Translations under genes and position numbers: made by a program
DNA from: Tolypocladium sp. Sup5 PDA-1
Lineage: Eukaryota; Ascomycota; Sordariomycetes; Hypocreales; Ophiocordycipitaceae
Length of the DNA stretch: 49,280 nucleotides
NCBI GenBank assembly: GCA_000750105.3
Contig: JPHH03000108.1
Location: 1-49,280, forward strand
Reading direction: 5' to 3'
The notes under the pieces: generated by a model
The model's database searches: none
The model's input: only the letters and a program-made list of their open reading frames with translations
Told to the model about the DNA's origin: nothing
Shown: positions 19,058 through 31,600 of the stretch, one piece after another
Layout: every line of letters starts with the position of its first letter
How positions within the stretch are numbered: position 1 is the stretch's first letter

Positions 19058-20234
19058 CGTTAGTCTCTGCATAGTCGCCTCTCGCACTGGAAGATCCTGG
19101 TGAACGCCACGTCGAACAGCCTGCTGTTTAAGAAGGACAATGCTACCCGGGTGACCACCCCGTCTCTCTTCTCCCGGAGGTAGTAGTGTTGCTGCTTCTT
19201 AAGATTCTGAGCTAACTTGACAAACCTTTGCCGGTGGTAGGAACGCTACTGGTCGTCCGACGCAAATCCGCCCGTGTTCGAGCCGGCCTAGTAAAGATTA
19301 TTACGTTTCTTATCCCAATCGACGTCGTGCCGAGAGATGTACCGAAACTCGTTTTCCGTATACGCCGGGCTTAGAAAGAGTATATCTCCTATCGTGGAAG
19401 GCGAGCCGGTGGAAAGTATAGGTACTATGCCTTCGATAAGGACGAAAGACGTTAGACTCATAAAAAGGCCGTGCATGTTACTATACTCGGGATGCTGACA
19501 TAGATCCATGGCCGAACTAACGTTGGCGACGAAAGGTAGGCCTACTGTGTTCGCGGTAGCGGCGTCGTCCTGCGTGTCCTCAGCAGCTTTTCTCGCTCCA
19601 CGAGAAGCATAGAACCTCGTGATTGCATCCCAGACTGAGCGGTGTGATATGCTCGTCTGGCTGAGCCGCTCCTCCGTGGCGACCGGTGGTTTTTTTGACG
19701 GTCGAGGAGGGAGGAGAACCCTCGGTTCGTTAAGGTGATTACGAGGAACGACACTTCCGGAACGGCTCCGCCTACCTCCGTTAATAGCCTATTAAACAGC
19801 CTACTGATGTGCCGGTCGTATGTACGGTAAGGATAGCGATAGTGCGTATTGCCGCGGCCGGTCGAGACCTCGCAAAGCTATAGTTCGCTTCCCGGCTCGC
19901 TTTGCGCCTTACTTATTATCTCGCGTACCTGAGGACCACTTATCGCCTAGAAAGGGGAGACTGCGTCGTAGATAGAATTAAAGTCGTCGATGATCGGTGA
20001 CTAGCGAGACCGTGCGAATTCGTACTAGGCCTAGAAGCCCGGGGGCGGCTCTATCCTATATCGACGTCGATACTCGTTATGTGCCGCTACGTAGCTTCGA
20101 CTCTGCCTACTTAATAGATTCTCGATGTCGGCCTCAGCGCCACGGGCCAGGGCTTCGACGGGGTGATCTCGGGCGTCGCCGGGGCCAAAGGGTGTCGTAG
20201 ACCTCGCAAGCATCGTAGTAGAGAGGTCCGTCAA

Positions 20235-21767
20235 GCATAGTATAAGGGGGAATAATATTAAGAGCTAGAGTGCGCCGCGCTTTGCCGTCGCCTTCGCTAG
20301 TATTATTTAGATAAGCTAGCTAAGCGAAAAAAAGGAAGACGCGACGTGCGCTAAAGCCTCGAACTCCGAGGTTAACCTAGACGCGGCACTCGTCGCCACG
20401 ATACTAAATATCCCCGCGGTAGTAGCCGCGCACCACGTCGTATATTATGTCTGACGTCCGGGTTATTGGCTTTAAGGCTCCGTAGATATGTGGAAGGGGG
20501 CTTATATACGGTTCGTGTTATAAATCACTAAGACGAGGCTTTGGCGAGGCCTAATAGCAGAGTAGGCACGGTCTCGCTTCTTGGGAATCCGTATACGTGG
20601 GTTTCTACGCGTAGCGCAATAACTAGGAGGAATATAACCCGCATGGATAGAGGGATTATAGCGCTATCGAGGTTAACCGAAGGAGAATAGCTAGTGCTAG
20701 CGGTGCCGCCCGGTAGGAGAGCGATATATACGAGCGATAAAGCTATAAGCGAGACGGTCTGTAGCGCAGGCCCCCTAAGACACTATCCTAGCAATGCAAA
20801 GAGGTTGAACGAGGCTACTAAGCACGTACCCTAGAGCGTGTTAACTATAGGAGAAAAGAATAACGGTCCGCGCATTGCTAAGGAGGGGAACTCGGGACGG
20901 AGGTGCTCTTGAGCGATGAAAAGACCCGGCCCTAACGCTGGCTACGCGTTTCTTAGCTATAACTTCGCGTCGAGCGGGCTTAACCCTCTAGGGAGCATGT
21001 ATGCTTACGTAGAACCTAACTACCCGACGCTCCGCCTTATAGAGGCACGCTAGGACGATAGCCGTAGCAACCGTCTATACTTTTCCTCGCGAGGCAGGCT
21101 AGGCTTCTAGACCGTTAAAGAAGATCGTCCTTAACGTTCGGATATTTAACCCTCCCGTAACCCATAGTAGCATCGGCAGGGTCACCTAGTAAAGGATCTC
21201 GGAGTATAACTCCGACTGTATCGACGAGAGCCGCTGCGTTAGAATTATGTATAAGGTGGCTGCGCCGGCTAACACATCCACTAGTATATCGCTAAGGCGT
21301 CGCTCCCCTATTTTCGGCATCGAAATCATTCGTTCGAGTCATTGCTTATATAGTCACGGCGAGGATAATTTCGCACGAAGTAAAGCTTCTACCTTTCCTC
21401 CTGCCCCTGTCGTAAATGTCGGCATAAGGTCACGTAGTCGTCGGGGCACTGCCCCGATAACCGACAGGAGCTGTTTCGAACCGATATATTGACCTCGGTT
21501 CCGTCCTAGACGAGCCGTTTCCCCGTTAGTTACCTAAAGGGTTATAGCCGGGAGTATAGGGATATAGGCTAATAATAATCCACTCGCATTAGAAGGAACG
21601 TACTCGCCCTAGCGGGCATACGCTAGAAGTCTACGAGGAGAGGAAATAACTAGTTCGCCGAAAGACTACGGCCTTGCCTTATGTGCTCGTAGAGCAGGCA
21701 CGATCGAGAAATATATAGGTAGTAAGACCTGGCTACACGGGCAGTAGGATATCCGTTCGCATAATCC
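20235..21767. other. RIP-saturated stretch, no recognised gene
   Basis: CpA and TpG are strongly depleted and TpA enriched while CpG remains common. Frames are broken by TAG and TAA. I could not assemble a recognisable protein on either strand; this is probably an old transposon. Confidence 0.5.
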
Positions 21768-21915
21768 CTTAGGCAGCGGTAAGGCCTATGGATCCTAAAT
21801 TAGATGCTAGCACGTTAACTAATACTTCTTTTAACTAGATAATTAGCTTATAATAGAAGTACTAATAAGCTAGATATAGGGATTTCTAGGCCTATAAGCC
21901 TTACCGCTGCCTAGG
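21768..21915. mobile_element. MITE-like element, 148 bp
   Basis: Terminal inverted repeats of 22 bp match at 20 positions: CTTAGGCAGCGGTAAGGCC at the left (21768-21789), and the complement ending AAGCCTTACCGCTGCCTAGG at the right (21894-21915). The ~100 bp between them are AT-rich and non-coding. This is the form of a miniature inverted-repeat transposable element. No target duplication could be defined, and the family is unknown to me. Confidence 0.6.
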
Positions 21916-21940
21916 GGTAAGGCTTATAGGCCTAGAAATC
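21881..21940. repeat. Perfect 25-bp inverted repeat (hairpin)
   Basis: Arms 21881-21905 and 21916-21940 are exact reverse complements with a 10-bp loop. The left arm is the right end of the MITE-like element, and the right arm repeats its terminal sequence outward. This suggests two elements once lay head to head, or a fold-back end. Confidence 0.8.
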
Positions 21941-23849
21941 TACGGGCCGAACTCCCTGGCGCCCGGTAGGGTAGGGCGGCGGGCCTAGCTTCGCCGCCCT
22001 AATCTAACTTGCCCGGGGAGGCGGAGCGCGGTAGGGTTTTTTAGTGCTACGCGCTTATATATATCGACTACTATACGTCGGCGGGTATAGCATAGCGCTA
22101 CCGGACCTAAACTAGCTGCCTACCTTTAAGGTTATTTTATAGCAGAAACGACTATTAAATACTAAGTTAGGCTTAAAGGCAAACGCTAAAAGCCGCGCTA
22201 TAGCACTATTACTATCTTCCTAGGGCCTAGGAGAAGATAATAGTAACTGCCCCGCGCGAGCTAGACCATGGATAAGAAAGACAATGCCTTTAGTAGAATC
22301 TAAAGTATATTACGTAATCGTAGGAATAGTGCGCATATAGTAACGGAGGCGTATTTAGCACTCTTATAGAGCGGAAAGGGGGTTCGGGGTAGGTAACGTT
22401 TTCGATCGGCGGGTAAACGAGCGCTATACCTAAAAATCGGCGGTTTAAATCTAGAATTACTCTCTCTTCGCGAATGTCGGTCCCTATTATAGGGCGTACG
22501 TTATTAAAGTGAAAACTTACGTTCGGGTAACCGGGGGGGGGATATAAAATCGAATCGGGCCTAGCGCGGGGCGGGCGCGTAGCACATAACGGCGTAGCGC
22601 GCCGGGTAAACTTCGGCGGGCGAAAATCAAGCACGTATGCTCTAGAGGGTCGCTCGGTCGCGAGCGTAGCGGTAAAACAGCACCCTAAGGCCCTATCCGC
22701 CGCCTTAGGCCGCAGGGCAAAGGTCCGCGCTCGCGCTAGTAACGCCCCGGCCGAGTATAATACTATAGAAAAGGATAAGTATATTAAGGAGTTTATAAGA
22801 CTTAAGGACTATTATCTAGTTTATACCTATCCCTCTCCTTTACTAGCCTTGCTTTAACTATTTTATTACTCGTATTATAGAAGGCTAGACGTTGCCTTAG
22901 TCCTAGAGCGGGTTCGGTAGGGTTAGCGGGCTTCTATAAAAAGTAGGCACTAGCCTTCTAGGCATAGCCCGAGGTATAGCTATAACGCTAGTCTCTAGAG
23001 CATATATACTCGGGTCACGTATACCTTACCTATCCGGCCACGCACTAGTCTCTAGAGCATATATGCTCTAGAGGCAAGCACGCTAACTATTATAAATACG
23101 CTACGCTAGCTAGGACCCGAAAAGCTACCTCGCGCTTAGAATTTTTAGACTTAGTAGTATAGACCTAGATAGCACCTTACCTAAGCTAAGGGGAGAACCC
23201 TAGTCTCGTAGGATTTCTAGCCCCGGCACTAGTCGCGTTAGAATAAGACTTAGTAACGTAGACTAAAATAGAGTAACGCTTACCTAGGTATATACCTAAC
23301 CTTACCGACCTAAAACTAGGACTACTCCCGAGTATATATATCCTAGAGGCTTATATTCTAGATATAAGCTATTAATAGTATAACGGGCTAACTTCGGACC
23401 TAGGATAATAGGTCTAGAGTACCTAAGAATAAGCTACCCTAGATATAGGGAATTAACCTAGAATACTCTAGAAAATAGTTTAATAAATAAGGGTAAAATA
23501 GGCAATGCTTAAAACCGGTTACTAAATATATAACTAACCGATAAATCTATTAAGATTAGTAATTATTTAATAATATAATCCTTAAAAATTAAAAGTAATA
23601 GGGAACCGAAACTTTAGGAGTACCTATACGATAATCGTATATAAAGGCAACCTATAATATTATAGATCTAGCGGATGCCTTAATAAGTAAGAGAAGAAAA
23701 TACTAGAAAAAGCAATATACTATAAACCTAGTAAAAGGACCTAATTAAGACGCGATATTCGCGTTAGGATTAAACCTAAAAAGGAAATTACGCGATACTC
23801 GAAAACCTATATATAGGCGGATAATATATATATATCGTAGGTTAGACGT
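21941..23849. other. RIP-saturated stretch, no recognised gene
   Basis: A 114-codon minus frame at 22290-22634 starts MLDFRPPKFTRRATP but shows no domain. CTAGAGCATATATGCTC-type repeats cluster near 22.99-23.07 kb. The rest is CpA/TpG-poor sequence without a recognisable frame. Confidence 0.45.
23050..23073. repeat. Perfect 24-bp palindrome
   Basis: The palindrome is centred on GCATATATGC and extends outward through CTCTAGA to both sides. A partial second copy of the left half lies about 55 bp upstream near 22992, followed by ATACTC instead of ATGCTC. Confidence 0.75.
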
Positions 23850-26800
23850 CGCTATAGCTAGTATAGCGGGCGTGTAAACTAACTAGTATATAATATCGTA
23901 GTTAACTAACCCTAAGCGTAGCTAACTAGCGAAATATAAGATAGACGAGGAGCGAGCTAAGGTATATTAACGAGCACGATAGAGATATAAGTAATCTATA
24001 TAACCAAGGCTATAGTAAGATACCTACTAACCCACCGCGAATACCTACGTTAAGGGTATCTATTTCGAGTTTAGCTATCTTATAGCTTATATCCCTAGCC
24101 TTCCTTCGACTATAGATCTAATAATTAGCCTATACGTCTACGCTAATACTAGGATCCTAGCGCTAGAACTAATACTAGATACTCCTCCGCTAGGGCTAGA
24201 ATAGACGATATAGTATAATAAGTAGGCCGCCGCTAACTCGCCGATCCTATATAGTTTAGTAGAGCTAGACGAGGGGGGCTACCTAGATAATAAGGAATAG
24301 GTAAATACATAGCCCGTATTTAATATATTAGATATACTAACGTATATAGAGGGATCCTCGGGCAAAGCGCTACTAACCGCTTACCTAGCCTCTAACCTAG
24401 TTACCGATATACTTACTAAGGTATAGCGCGACTTCGTAGCGACTAACGTAACCTACGCGAGGATACGTACCGAGAGGGCTAGCGAGAAATAGCTAGAAGA
24501 CCTAGATACCGAACTAGAAGAGATTATAAATAAGATTAGTAACGCCCTACTACTCTTAGGTAAGGTATTTATTTATCTACTACTAATAGAGCGCGTAGTA
24601 GATAACTAGCCGGCTAGGTATAGCTAGATAACGATACTAATATTAGGCTAGTAGTAGCGAGCTACGCGGCCTATGCCTCTTACCGAGTAGATAGGTTATG
24701 CGCGGTCGCCGTTATAGTAAGCGACCGCCGCGTCTTATAGCATACCTCGCTCGTCGAGCTCGCGTATAAGTTAAGCTAAGAGCATACGCGGCAATACGCC
24801 TATTATATGCCTAGCTACGTAGCTCGACGCTTAGCTAATACCGCCTACGCGCGCTAGCGCTATCGCCTACTAGGACGAGGCGGGCTTCTAGCTTACTACG
24901 CTACTAAGGATAGCTACGTTTAAGCGCGAGTATCTAGGCTTCCTAGTAAGCCACCGCGCTATAATAAACGAGGACGAGGCGCTCGTAGATAGCATAAGGG
25001 TCTAGAATATTAGCTAGCGTATATAAACGACCGACTACCTTAGCTCCGAGGATATTATATATAGAATACGGGTAGCTATCGAGATAGCGGGGTATAGCAC
25101 GGTAGCGTTAATACTTCGTATACTCAATACTAGCGCGAGCCCTCTTATAGACTTCTCGTAAGAGGAGATCGACTCGATATAGTTCTATACCCTCGTCCTA
25201 GTCGCCCTCTTCTTCCGCGGGGCCGCTAAGGGAGGCGTAGGCTACTAGGCGCTAGCGGCCTACTATAGGAGCACGCATGCGCTAGTCTATATCGATACGC
25301 TAGGTTACGATACGGCGCGCTAGGGCAAGGCGAGGGAGGCGTCCGCGTATATAGCCTAACTTATCGACCCCGAGGTCATAGACCTAGCCTTTATTATACC
25401 GCCGGTCACGCTATAGCGCGCTAGCTAGACCTACGGGCTACTAGCGATAGAAGTATCGCGCCGCCTACTCGCCGTCGCCCGCGACTACGAACTCGCCTCT
25501 ATCGACCCCGATAAGCTTAACTAAGCGCGGTAGCCACCTTATACTAATATAGGTAGCGATAATACCGCTAACCTAGAGCGCGCCTACGTCGATACCTAGG
25601 CCTAGTTTATTAAAGACTACGTCGGCGGCTATCGCGCTACCGTATACCTAGAGGAGGCGACGTAGGACCCGCGAGATAAGTAGCCGCTAGCACGCGACGC
25701 GTCCGCGCCCGCCGCCCCGAGCCATACCCCGCGCCTAGCCTAAGGCTAGCGCTAAGGCTACGACGTCGAGCTATACGAGCTACTCGCGGCGGAGTAGGCG
25801 CGCTTCCCTAGCTATAGCGCGGGCAAGCACGAGCAAGACTACGAGGAGTAGGTCCGCGAGGCGCGCGCCGCCGACGACGTATACGACGACTACTACTCGC
25901 TAGCTAGCGTTAGGCTCGCGCTAGAGGGACGGGCCGGGCTAGAGCACGAGCCGCTACCCTCGCTCCTTAACCCGCTAAGCGACCTACTTAGCCCGTTATC
26001 GCGCGCCCGCCTACTCTATTACGGTAATAACTAGCACGACGCGGCGGCGGCGGGCGTAGCGCGGCGCTACTAGCTAGCGTTCGAGGGCTCGATAGATAGC
26101 GAGTCGCCCCCCCCTTAGCTCTACCTCTACTCTTACTATAGTATAGAGCTAGGCGCTAAGGTAACCGCTATCGAGTAGATATTCGATATAGATAATATAT
26201 ACGTATTCCTACTATCGCTAGCGGTAGCTAAGTATAGTATAGTATAGTACCTATACCCCTATATTATACTAAACCTTATAGATAACGTATACCTCGGGAT
26301 TAAGGTAGGCTAGCTAACGCCCGATATACCCGCCGTAGCTAAGCGGCGTAGGTCTAAGTCTACTAGGGCTAGGGCTAGGGCTAGATCTATATAACCGCTA
26401 TACTATATACTTAACTATTACTTTAGCCACGTTAACGGCCTCGTTAATATATTCTTATAGATCTTCTTCCTAGCTATATATAGGGGTAACTATAGTAATA
26501 TATATACGCGGATATACCTCTACGCGACGGCGGCCGAGCACTAGGCGGACGAGGTAGTAATACTAGCTATACGCGTAGCTATAGGTAGCGTAAATATTAG
26601 GCAGCACCTCCCGCGCTCCTATACCACGGCGCGCGCTAACGCAAGGGCTATATAAGAGGAGATATCGGCGGGCTACCTATACCTATAACCCGCTAGCCTA
26701 GATAACGAGCAGACCCTCCCTAGGACTAGCTATAGTAAGCTTATAGGCTATAACCTATAGGCAGAGTACCTATTATAGCTGCGAGGGGACTTATAGTATA

Positions 26801-26950
26801 GTCCGTAGAAGCTTCCTATATAAAACAAGAACCCTATAATTAAAAGCATAGGGTAGAGTCCGATAGATTTCAGGGCTTTATTAGATAGTACCCCTATTAT
26901 AGGATATAGAGGCTAAAATAGTACGAGGAGGGAGCGCGTACTTAGGTAAT
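23850..26950 (+). pseudogene. Ghost frame of >1000 codons, unknown family, RIP-saturated
   Basis: From about 23.85 to 26.95 kb one forward frame (codons starting at positions 3n+1, clear from 24061) stays coding-like without an obvious frameshift. It is interrupted by dozens of TAG and TAA and almost no TGA. Readable pieces include EDLDTELEEIINKISNALLL (24.5 kb), FKREYLGFLVSHRAIINEDE (24.9 kb), EVSRRLLAVARDYELASIDP (25.45 kb) and LLNPLSDLLSPLSRARLLYY (25.97 kb). An acidic Tyr-rich region follows, then a basic RRRSKSTRARARARS stretch (26.35 kb). Many Tyr, Ile and Val are probably RIP products of His/Cys, Thr/Met and Ala, so residue composition is unreliable. I do not recognise the protein. A large transposon-encoded or subtelomeric multicopy protein is most likely, since RIP needs duplicated DNA. 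Confidence 0.55.
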
Positions 26951-27540
26951 TAAAATAAAGTAATTTCTAAGCGCGTATTTATCGCGTTATATACGTAATT
27001 GCTATTAGAAAGTCGCGAAGAAAAAAATTAATAGGGTGCGGGCGATAGGGGTAGGTAGAATATAGCGACTAATAGGGTAAGTAGCCATGCGCTATAGAGA
27101 CGGGCCGACGCGACTATATAATTAATTCCCGTTTTAGCTAGTAGTTTATATTTATAGTCAGGTTATATAAAGACACGACGAAAGTAGACTAGTAGTATAT
27201 CTATAATATTATATTACGTTTACGATATTTATATTAAGGTAGTGCGTATTAGTTAGTAAGTCTAATAAAAGAAGTTAAAGGTAGGGCCCGAATAAAGACG
27301 AGCAATAGTAGCTAAGCGCAAGCGATAGTAAGTAAGCAACAGAAGATAGTAAGAATAGATAAGCGACGGTAGATAGTAACGAAAGATAATAACGGAAGAC
27401 GAGTAGTAGCCGTATTTAAGGTAATTATATAATAAGTTTAATTTTTAGTAGATAAAGTAGGGCCCGATATTAACGCGCGATAGGATAGGCGACGAGCGAT
27501 AAGAGACAAGCGATAAGAGGCTAGCCCCGGAGATAAGCAT
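26951..27540. other. RIP-saturated spacer
   Basis: No frame is recognisable. Short AGTAAGCGA/AGATAGTA-like imperfect repeats occur at 27.30-27.41 kb. Confidence 0.4.
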
Positions 27541-28260
27541 TAGGGTACGTAGCTATACGAAGTCGTTAATATAGAGCCGTTCGTCTATATACGCGAGTAC
27601 CCGTTCGTGATTTATAAGATATGCCGGTTCGTATACGTAGCTAAGGAAGTGCCTAGCTATTTAAAGGAGTAGTATATATCTATTAACCCCGGAGAGAGGA
27701 AGAGGATCGCGGACGAGGTAGGTTCGATTCCGGATATTATTTAGGACTAAAATAGGTTAGGTAAGTTTACGTTCCTAGCGCCGACGATAGACCCGATCCC
27801 GTTTATCGCGCCGCCGTAGAGTAATAGGTTACGATACGACTACGGGATATGCTAGTATATAACCCGTACGGTATATAGGATATAAGAGCATTGCCGTATA
27901 GTACACGATTAGGCAAACCTATAGAAGAAGGGCGGCGATATCGTGCGTTATGCTAAGCAGGGGCGCGCGGTACCGTAGACGGTAGGCGTACGATACTAGC
28001 GATTTTTCTAGATACGCGCGGCGAGCGGATAGTTCGAGGTTAGTCGAGGGTTCGAGTCGCCTAACACGTAGCCGGTAGCGATAGTCGAGGAGATTATAGA
28101 GCGGGCTAGGCAGATATATAGTAGCTAGGGCGAGCGATTCGAGTCCGAGGCCGAAGACGCGATCCGCGTTACCGATGATAAGACGGAGCCGAATAGATAG
28201 GTAAGCTATATCGGATAGGCAGCGCATTTAGAAGGGTTTAAACGCGATAAGTTACGCGAG
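27541..28260 (+). pseudogene. ORSD (DUF3505) zinc-finger domain, RIP-degraded
   Basis: The forward frame reads EVVNIEPFVYIREYPFVIYK, then ICRFVYVAKEVPSYLKE.YIS. Further on come RLRYDYGICWYITRTVYRI and EHCRIVHD, then RFF.IRAASG.FEV. This is the two-finger pattern of the ORSD/DUF3505 domain (C-x2-C ... H-x4-H, then C-x2-C ... H-x4-H), with several Cys and His now Tyr, as RIP produces from TGC/TGT and CAC/CAT. In fungi ORSD fingers often lie in large proteins with RecQ-like helicases. It lies in the same frame as the helicase locus 400 bp downstream, but a CT-rich leader and a good ATG intervene. It may be the first exon of that gene or a separate ORSD gene. Confidence 0.65.
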
Positions 28261-28299
28261 ACGATAGCACCTATTCGAGAGGACGAACCTACGATATGT

Positions 28300-28698
28300 A
28301 GAGAGTCCCTCTCTTACCCTCTAAGAGCAAACCCTGGCTGCCGCCCCACCGCGGCCCGCTCCCGCCATTCGCTATCCACTACGCCACATCCCATCGCCCC
28401 TATCGCCCCCCAATCACGACCCCTATGCTATCCTCTTTGACTTGAAGAGCTGTCTCGTTCCTGAAATTGCCCCTCCCCGTAGCCAATCACGACCCTACGA
28501 TACCCCCGGATACCCCCGAGCCGTTGTCTTGTCCTCTTTCACTTGAAGAGTATCTGAAGAGTGTCCTCTCGTATCTACGTCGCCGTCGCCGCCGCTGCTG
28601 CTTGTCTAGTCATTCCCTCTATCGATTTATCTACCTGTCTATCTACCTTTCTGTCTATCCATCTACTTGGTCTATCGGACTCGTGATTTCTTTCGACA
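28300..28698 (+). promoter_or_regulatory. CT-rich leader upstream of the helicase frame
   Basis: This stretch keeps normal CpA and TpG levels, unlike its surroundings. It contains two imperfect copies of CCAATCACGACCC...CTTTCACTTGAAGAG (28410-28455 and 28479-28552). It then becomes a CT-rich track (CTATCTACCTGTCTATCTAC...), typical of fungal 5' leaders, right before ATG 28699 (GACAATGCC). Confidence 0.5.
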
Positions 28699-31600
28699 AT
28701 GCCGCTACCTACCCTTCGACCTGACCCGGACCTTGCACGGTCCCAGCTACCACCTCCTCCCTATCTGACGACGCCGCCCCCTACAAGCCCTTACACGCCG
28801 ACGCCGTGGAAGGGAAGCCCGACCGAGGAAGAGCGCACGCCGCAACGGACGCAAAGGCGCTGGCCACGACACGAGGAAGGTATCTTGCTTGCGTAGCAGA
28901 CGGTCGAGGATTGTCGCCTACGCGCTAGGGCCGAGTAGGCTCGACGCGAGGGCCAGAAGTACTCGTGTACTAACGATAATGAGACGACGCCCTGGCTTTA
29001 GTTTACGAGGTGGCCGGAAATCTTCCGCGACCGACCGCTCGATATTATTACCGCCGCCGCGAGGCAGCCCGCGCTAGGCCCGGACAGACGGAACCAGGAC
29101 CACCTTTTGGGCGCCTGGCGAGGCGTACTGCTCCGGAGTCCCGCTGCGGCCGAGGCGCGGCTGCGAGTACTGATGCGGGCCGTCGACGACGTCTTCGACC
29201 GCGCCGAGGCTACCTTGGGATGCACGTCCTATCGGTCGCGCTGCTAGCTAACGAGCTATTGGAAGGAAACATTTCACAACCGCCCGCTTCGTCTACTACT
29301 ACGATAGACCAGGCATAGGTACAAGGCGAGATAGAAGCACTTTATCTACTATATCTTCCGCGCCCTCGCGCTCGAGCCAGTACTACGACGGGAAATTTTC
29401 GGTCTACCTCTACGTAGAGACGAGATCAAGATGATGCGCTATATCCTTGACCTCGCGTCGTAGCTCGGGGAAAGGGCAGAGGATGAGGGTTTCGCCGAAG
29501 ACGGTTAAGCCTGTGATAGTAGTGGCGATGGAAGTGACGGTAAAGAGACTAGCGGTAAAGAAGAGGACGACGACGACGCTAACGACGACGATGATAGCGA
29601 CGAGCACGACTACGAACACGACTACGAACACGACGACTATAACGACGAGGATTATAGAAGCGAAGAAGATGGAGATGATGAGAATAATAACGAAGAGGAA
29701 GAGGGAGGACGCGGAGGACGAGAAGACGAGGACGAATCACTAGATTACGCCTCGGGTAAGCATGCCTTCCGTCTCCCCCGCGGCGTTAGACTCGAGCTTT
29801 CCGAGGCTCTATTCTAACTCTCGATAATGTTCTAGACGTATCAATGCCACGCTAGGGTCATGGACTCGTCGTTACTTATATACTTCACCGCCGTTATAGG
29901 GATTCATCGTCCGTCCCTCGCCTACCGGGCCGCATATAACTCTACACCAGGCTTCGCCGCCCTTATATAGATAGGACGACTATTCTTCCTCGAGTATAGC
30001 CTGCCGCTAAAGAGCTACACTACCCTTGTGTACGTCTGGCCGGACCGGAGCACCTACCCGTCGCAGCCAGACCGTCTCGAAGCCATCCGGGCGAAGTATA
30101 TGCTTCGAGGTTGTTATTCCCCTCTCGGCGAGATCCTAGAGCTCATAGCTTTCGGCAAGAGCATTATTAAGCGGGAAGGGTCTCGAGGTAACCTAACGTG
30201 GGCCCACGACGGCTAGTCATTCACGATAGGCAACGATAAAGTAGTGCGGCTGTCCGACTTCTGCGCAACCTATCACGCCTCTATCTCGCGAGTGCAAAAG
30301 CGGGTGGGTGAGATAATGCTAGGGTAGCAACCGACGGTTGATCTCGGTGCGATCAGCGACGACCTAACCTGCCTTCTGCCCGGCTGGTGCTTCCTCGATA
30401 AGCCGGAGAATGGGCTGGCGGGCTAATATAAGGCGGTAGCGCGCCGCGCGTGGTCGTCTTCCTTCCGCAGTAAGCCGCTTGCTAAGCTTAGCCACTGGTT
30501 ACCGGGGTCCTGCGCGGCGTACCTGGAGGCAGGCGCCGAGCTAGCGACGATAATCTTCGTAGCCTTGCATCTGACCGCAGGGCTTCCTAGCCGAGGCACC
30601 GAGGTTACGAGTATACGGCTTAGGAACACGAAGTTAGCGATGCGAAATCTCTTTATACGCGACGGGCAGCTCATGGTTATCATAAGCTATAACAAAGCTC
30701 GAGCTTCGAATCACCATGCTTTCTACGTTATGCGATACCTTCTAGCTAGCTTAGGCGCCCACGTTTTCCTCTACCTCGCGTATATCCGGCCGTTCCTTGA
30801 CTTCCTCGCGAACCAGCTTCAGCTACCGCAACACCATAGCACCGAGTTCCTCTTCCCGGACCCGGATCCGAAGCACACGAAGAAGTATCTAACCTCCTAT
30901 TAGGCAACTCTAGCCCTCCGGAAGCTAACCCTGGATCTGAGGACGCCGTGGACGCTCTCACTCTATCGGCAGGCGGCGCTCACTATTGCCAAGCGGTATA
31001 TTAGCTAGCTCATCGAGGAGAGGGACTTTTACTACCCGTCCGATGCCGGTGCGCCGCTCCGCATGATCGCGGCGGGCGTCGGCCACCACCCTCGCATGCT
31101 GATAACGGCTTATGCCGTCGACATAGCCTTCCCCGCACGGCTATAGCCAGAGCTTCTCGAGATATACCGCTGGCTCTCTGCCCTCTGGCAGGATTGGAAT
31201 ACGCGGTATTACCGGGAGTACGGTGTCGGCCGAGACGTTGCGTCGGCGTCGATATCGGCATACGGGAAGAAGAGACAAGTCATGAGTGGCCACGAAGACG
31301 AGGACGAGTACCCGGAGGCCCCGAAGAAGAAGAACAGAAAGATAGCGCCATAGGAAATCCCTCTCTCGAGCGGTCACGATACTGGGACCGAGGCACCGGA
31401 AGGCTTTATCTTCAATAGCTAGTACGGGATCCTGATATATATAGCTTGCGAGTTAATAATCTAGCCCGGGCGAGCGGCTCTATACTCTCACCTGAACGGC
31501 TTGCATCGGATCTTGGGCTAGACGTGCAAGGGTCTACTCGAGCGGTTAAGTAAATTCGAGCCTCGACTATTTAAGGAGCTCGCTATTCCGCAGGAGAAGG

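Larger units (their letters stand above)
18262..20234 (-). pseudogene. GT90 (CAP10-like) glycosyltransferase, split by an LTR
   Basis: The minus strand encodes a CAP10/GT90 enzyme in two blocks, 20234-19053 and 18680-18262. Landmarks in order are VEALARGAEADIENLLSRQS, YEFARSR.SPIIDDFNSIYD, FVLIEGIVPILSTGSPSTIG, VDWDKKRNNLYYAGSNTGGF, then after the insertion FELDGNGISGRYYKLLASKS, VPWVHYIPVSQSMQELPELV and the C-terminus YTYRLLIELARLQDP. The D-G-N-G-x-S-G-R-Y-Y motif is the conserved GT90 donor-site signature; GT90 enzymes transfer xylose or similar sugars in capsule or cell-wall glycans. The last codon is followed by TAG at 18262. Several TAG/TAA sit at expected Gln/Trp codons (GF*A*YEF, FASDDQ*RSY, CRD*RD), there is a frameshift near 19745, and no membrane anchor is visible at the start. 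Removing the LTR restores the frame across the junction. Confidence 0.85.

Noticed and set aside
29447..29743. Plus-strand 98-codon Thr/Lys-rich frame
   Set aside because: It is a shifted-frame reading of the acidic D/E tract of the helicase locus.
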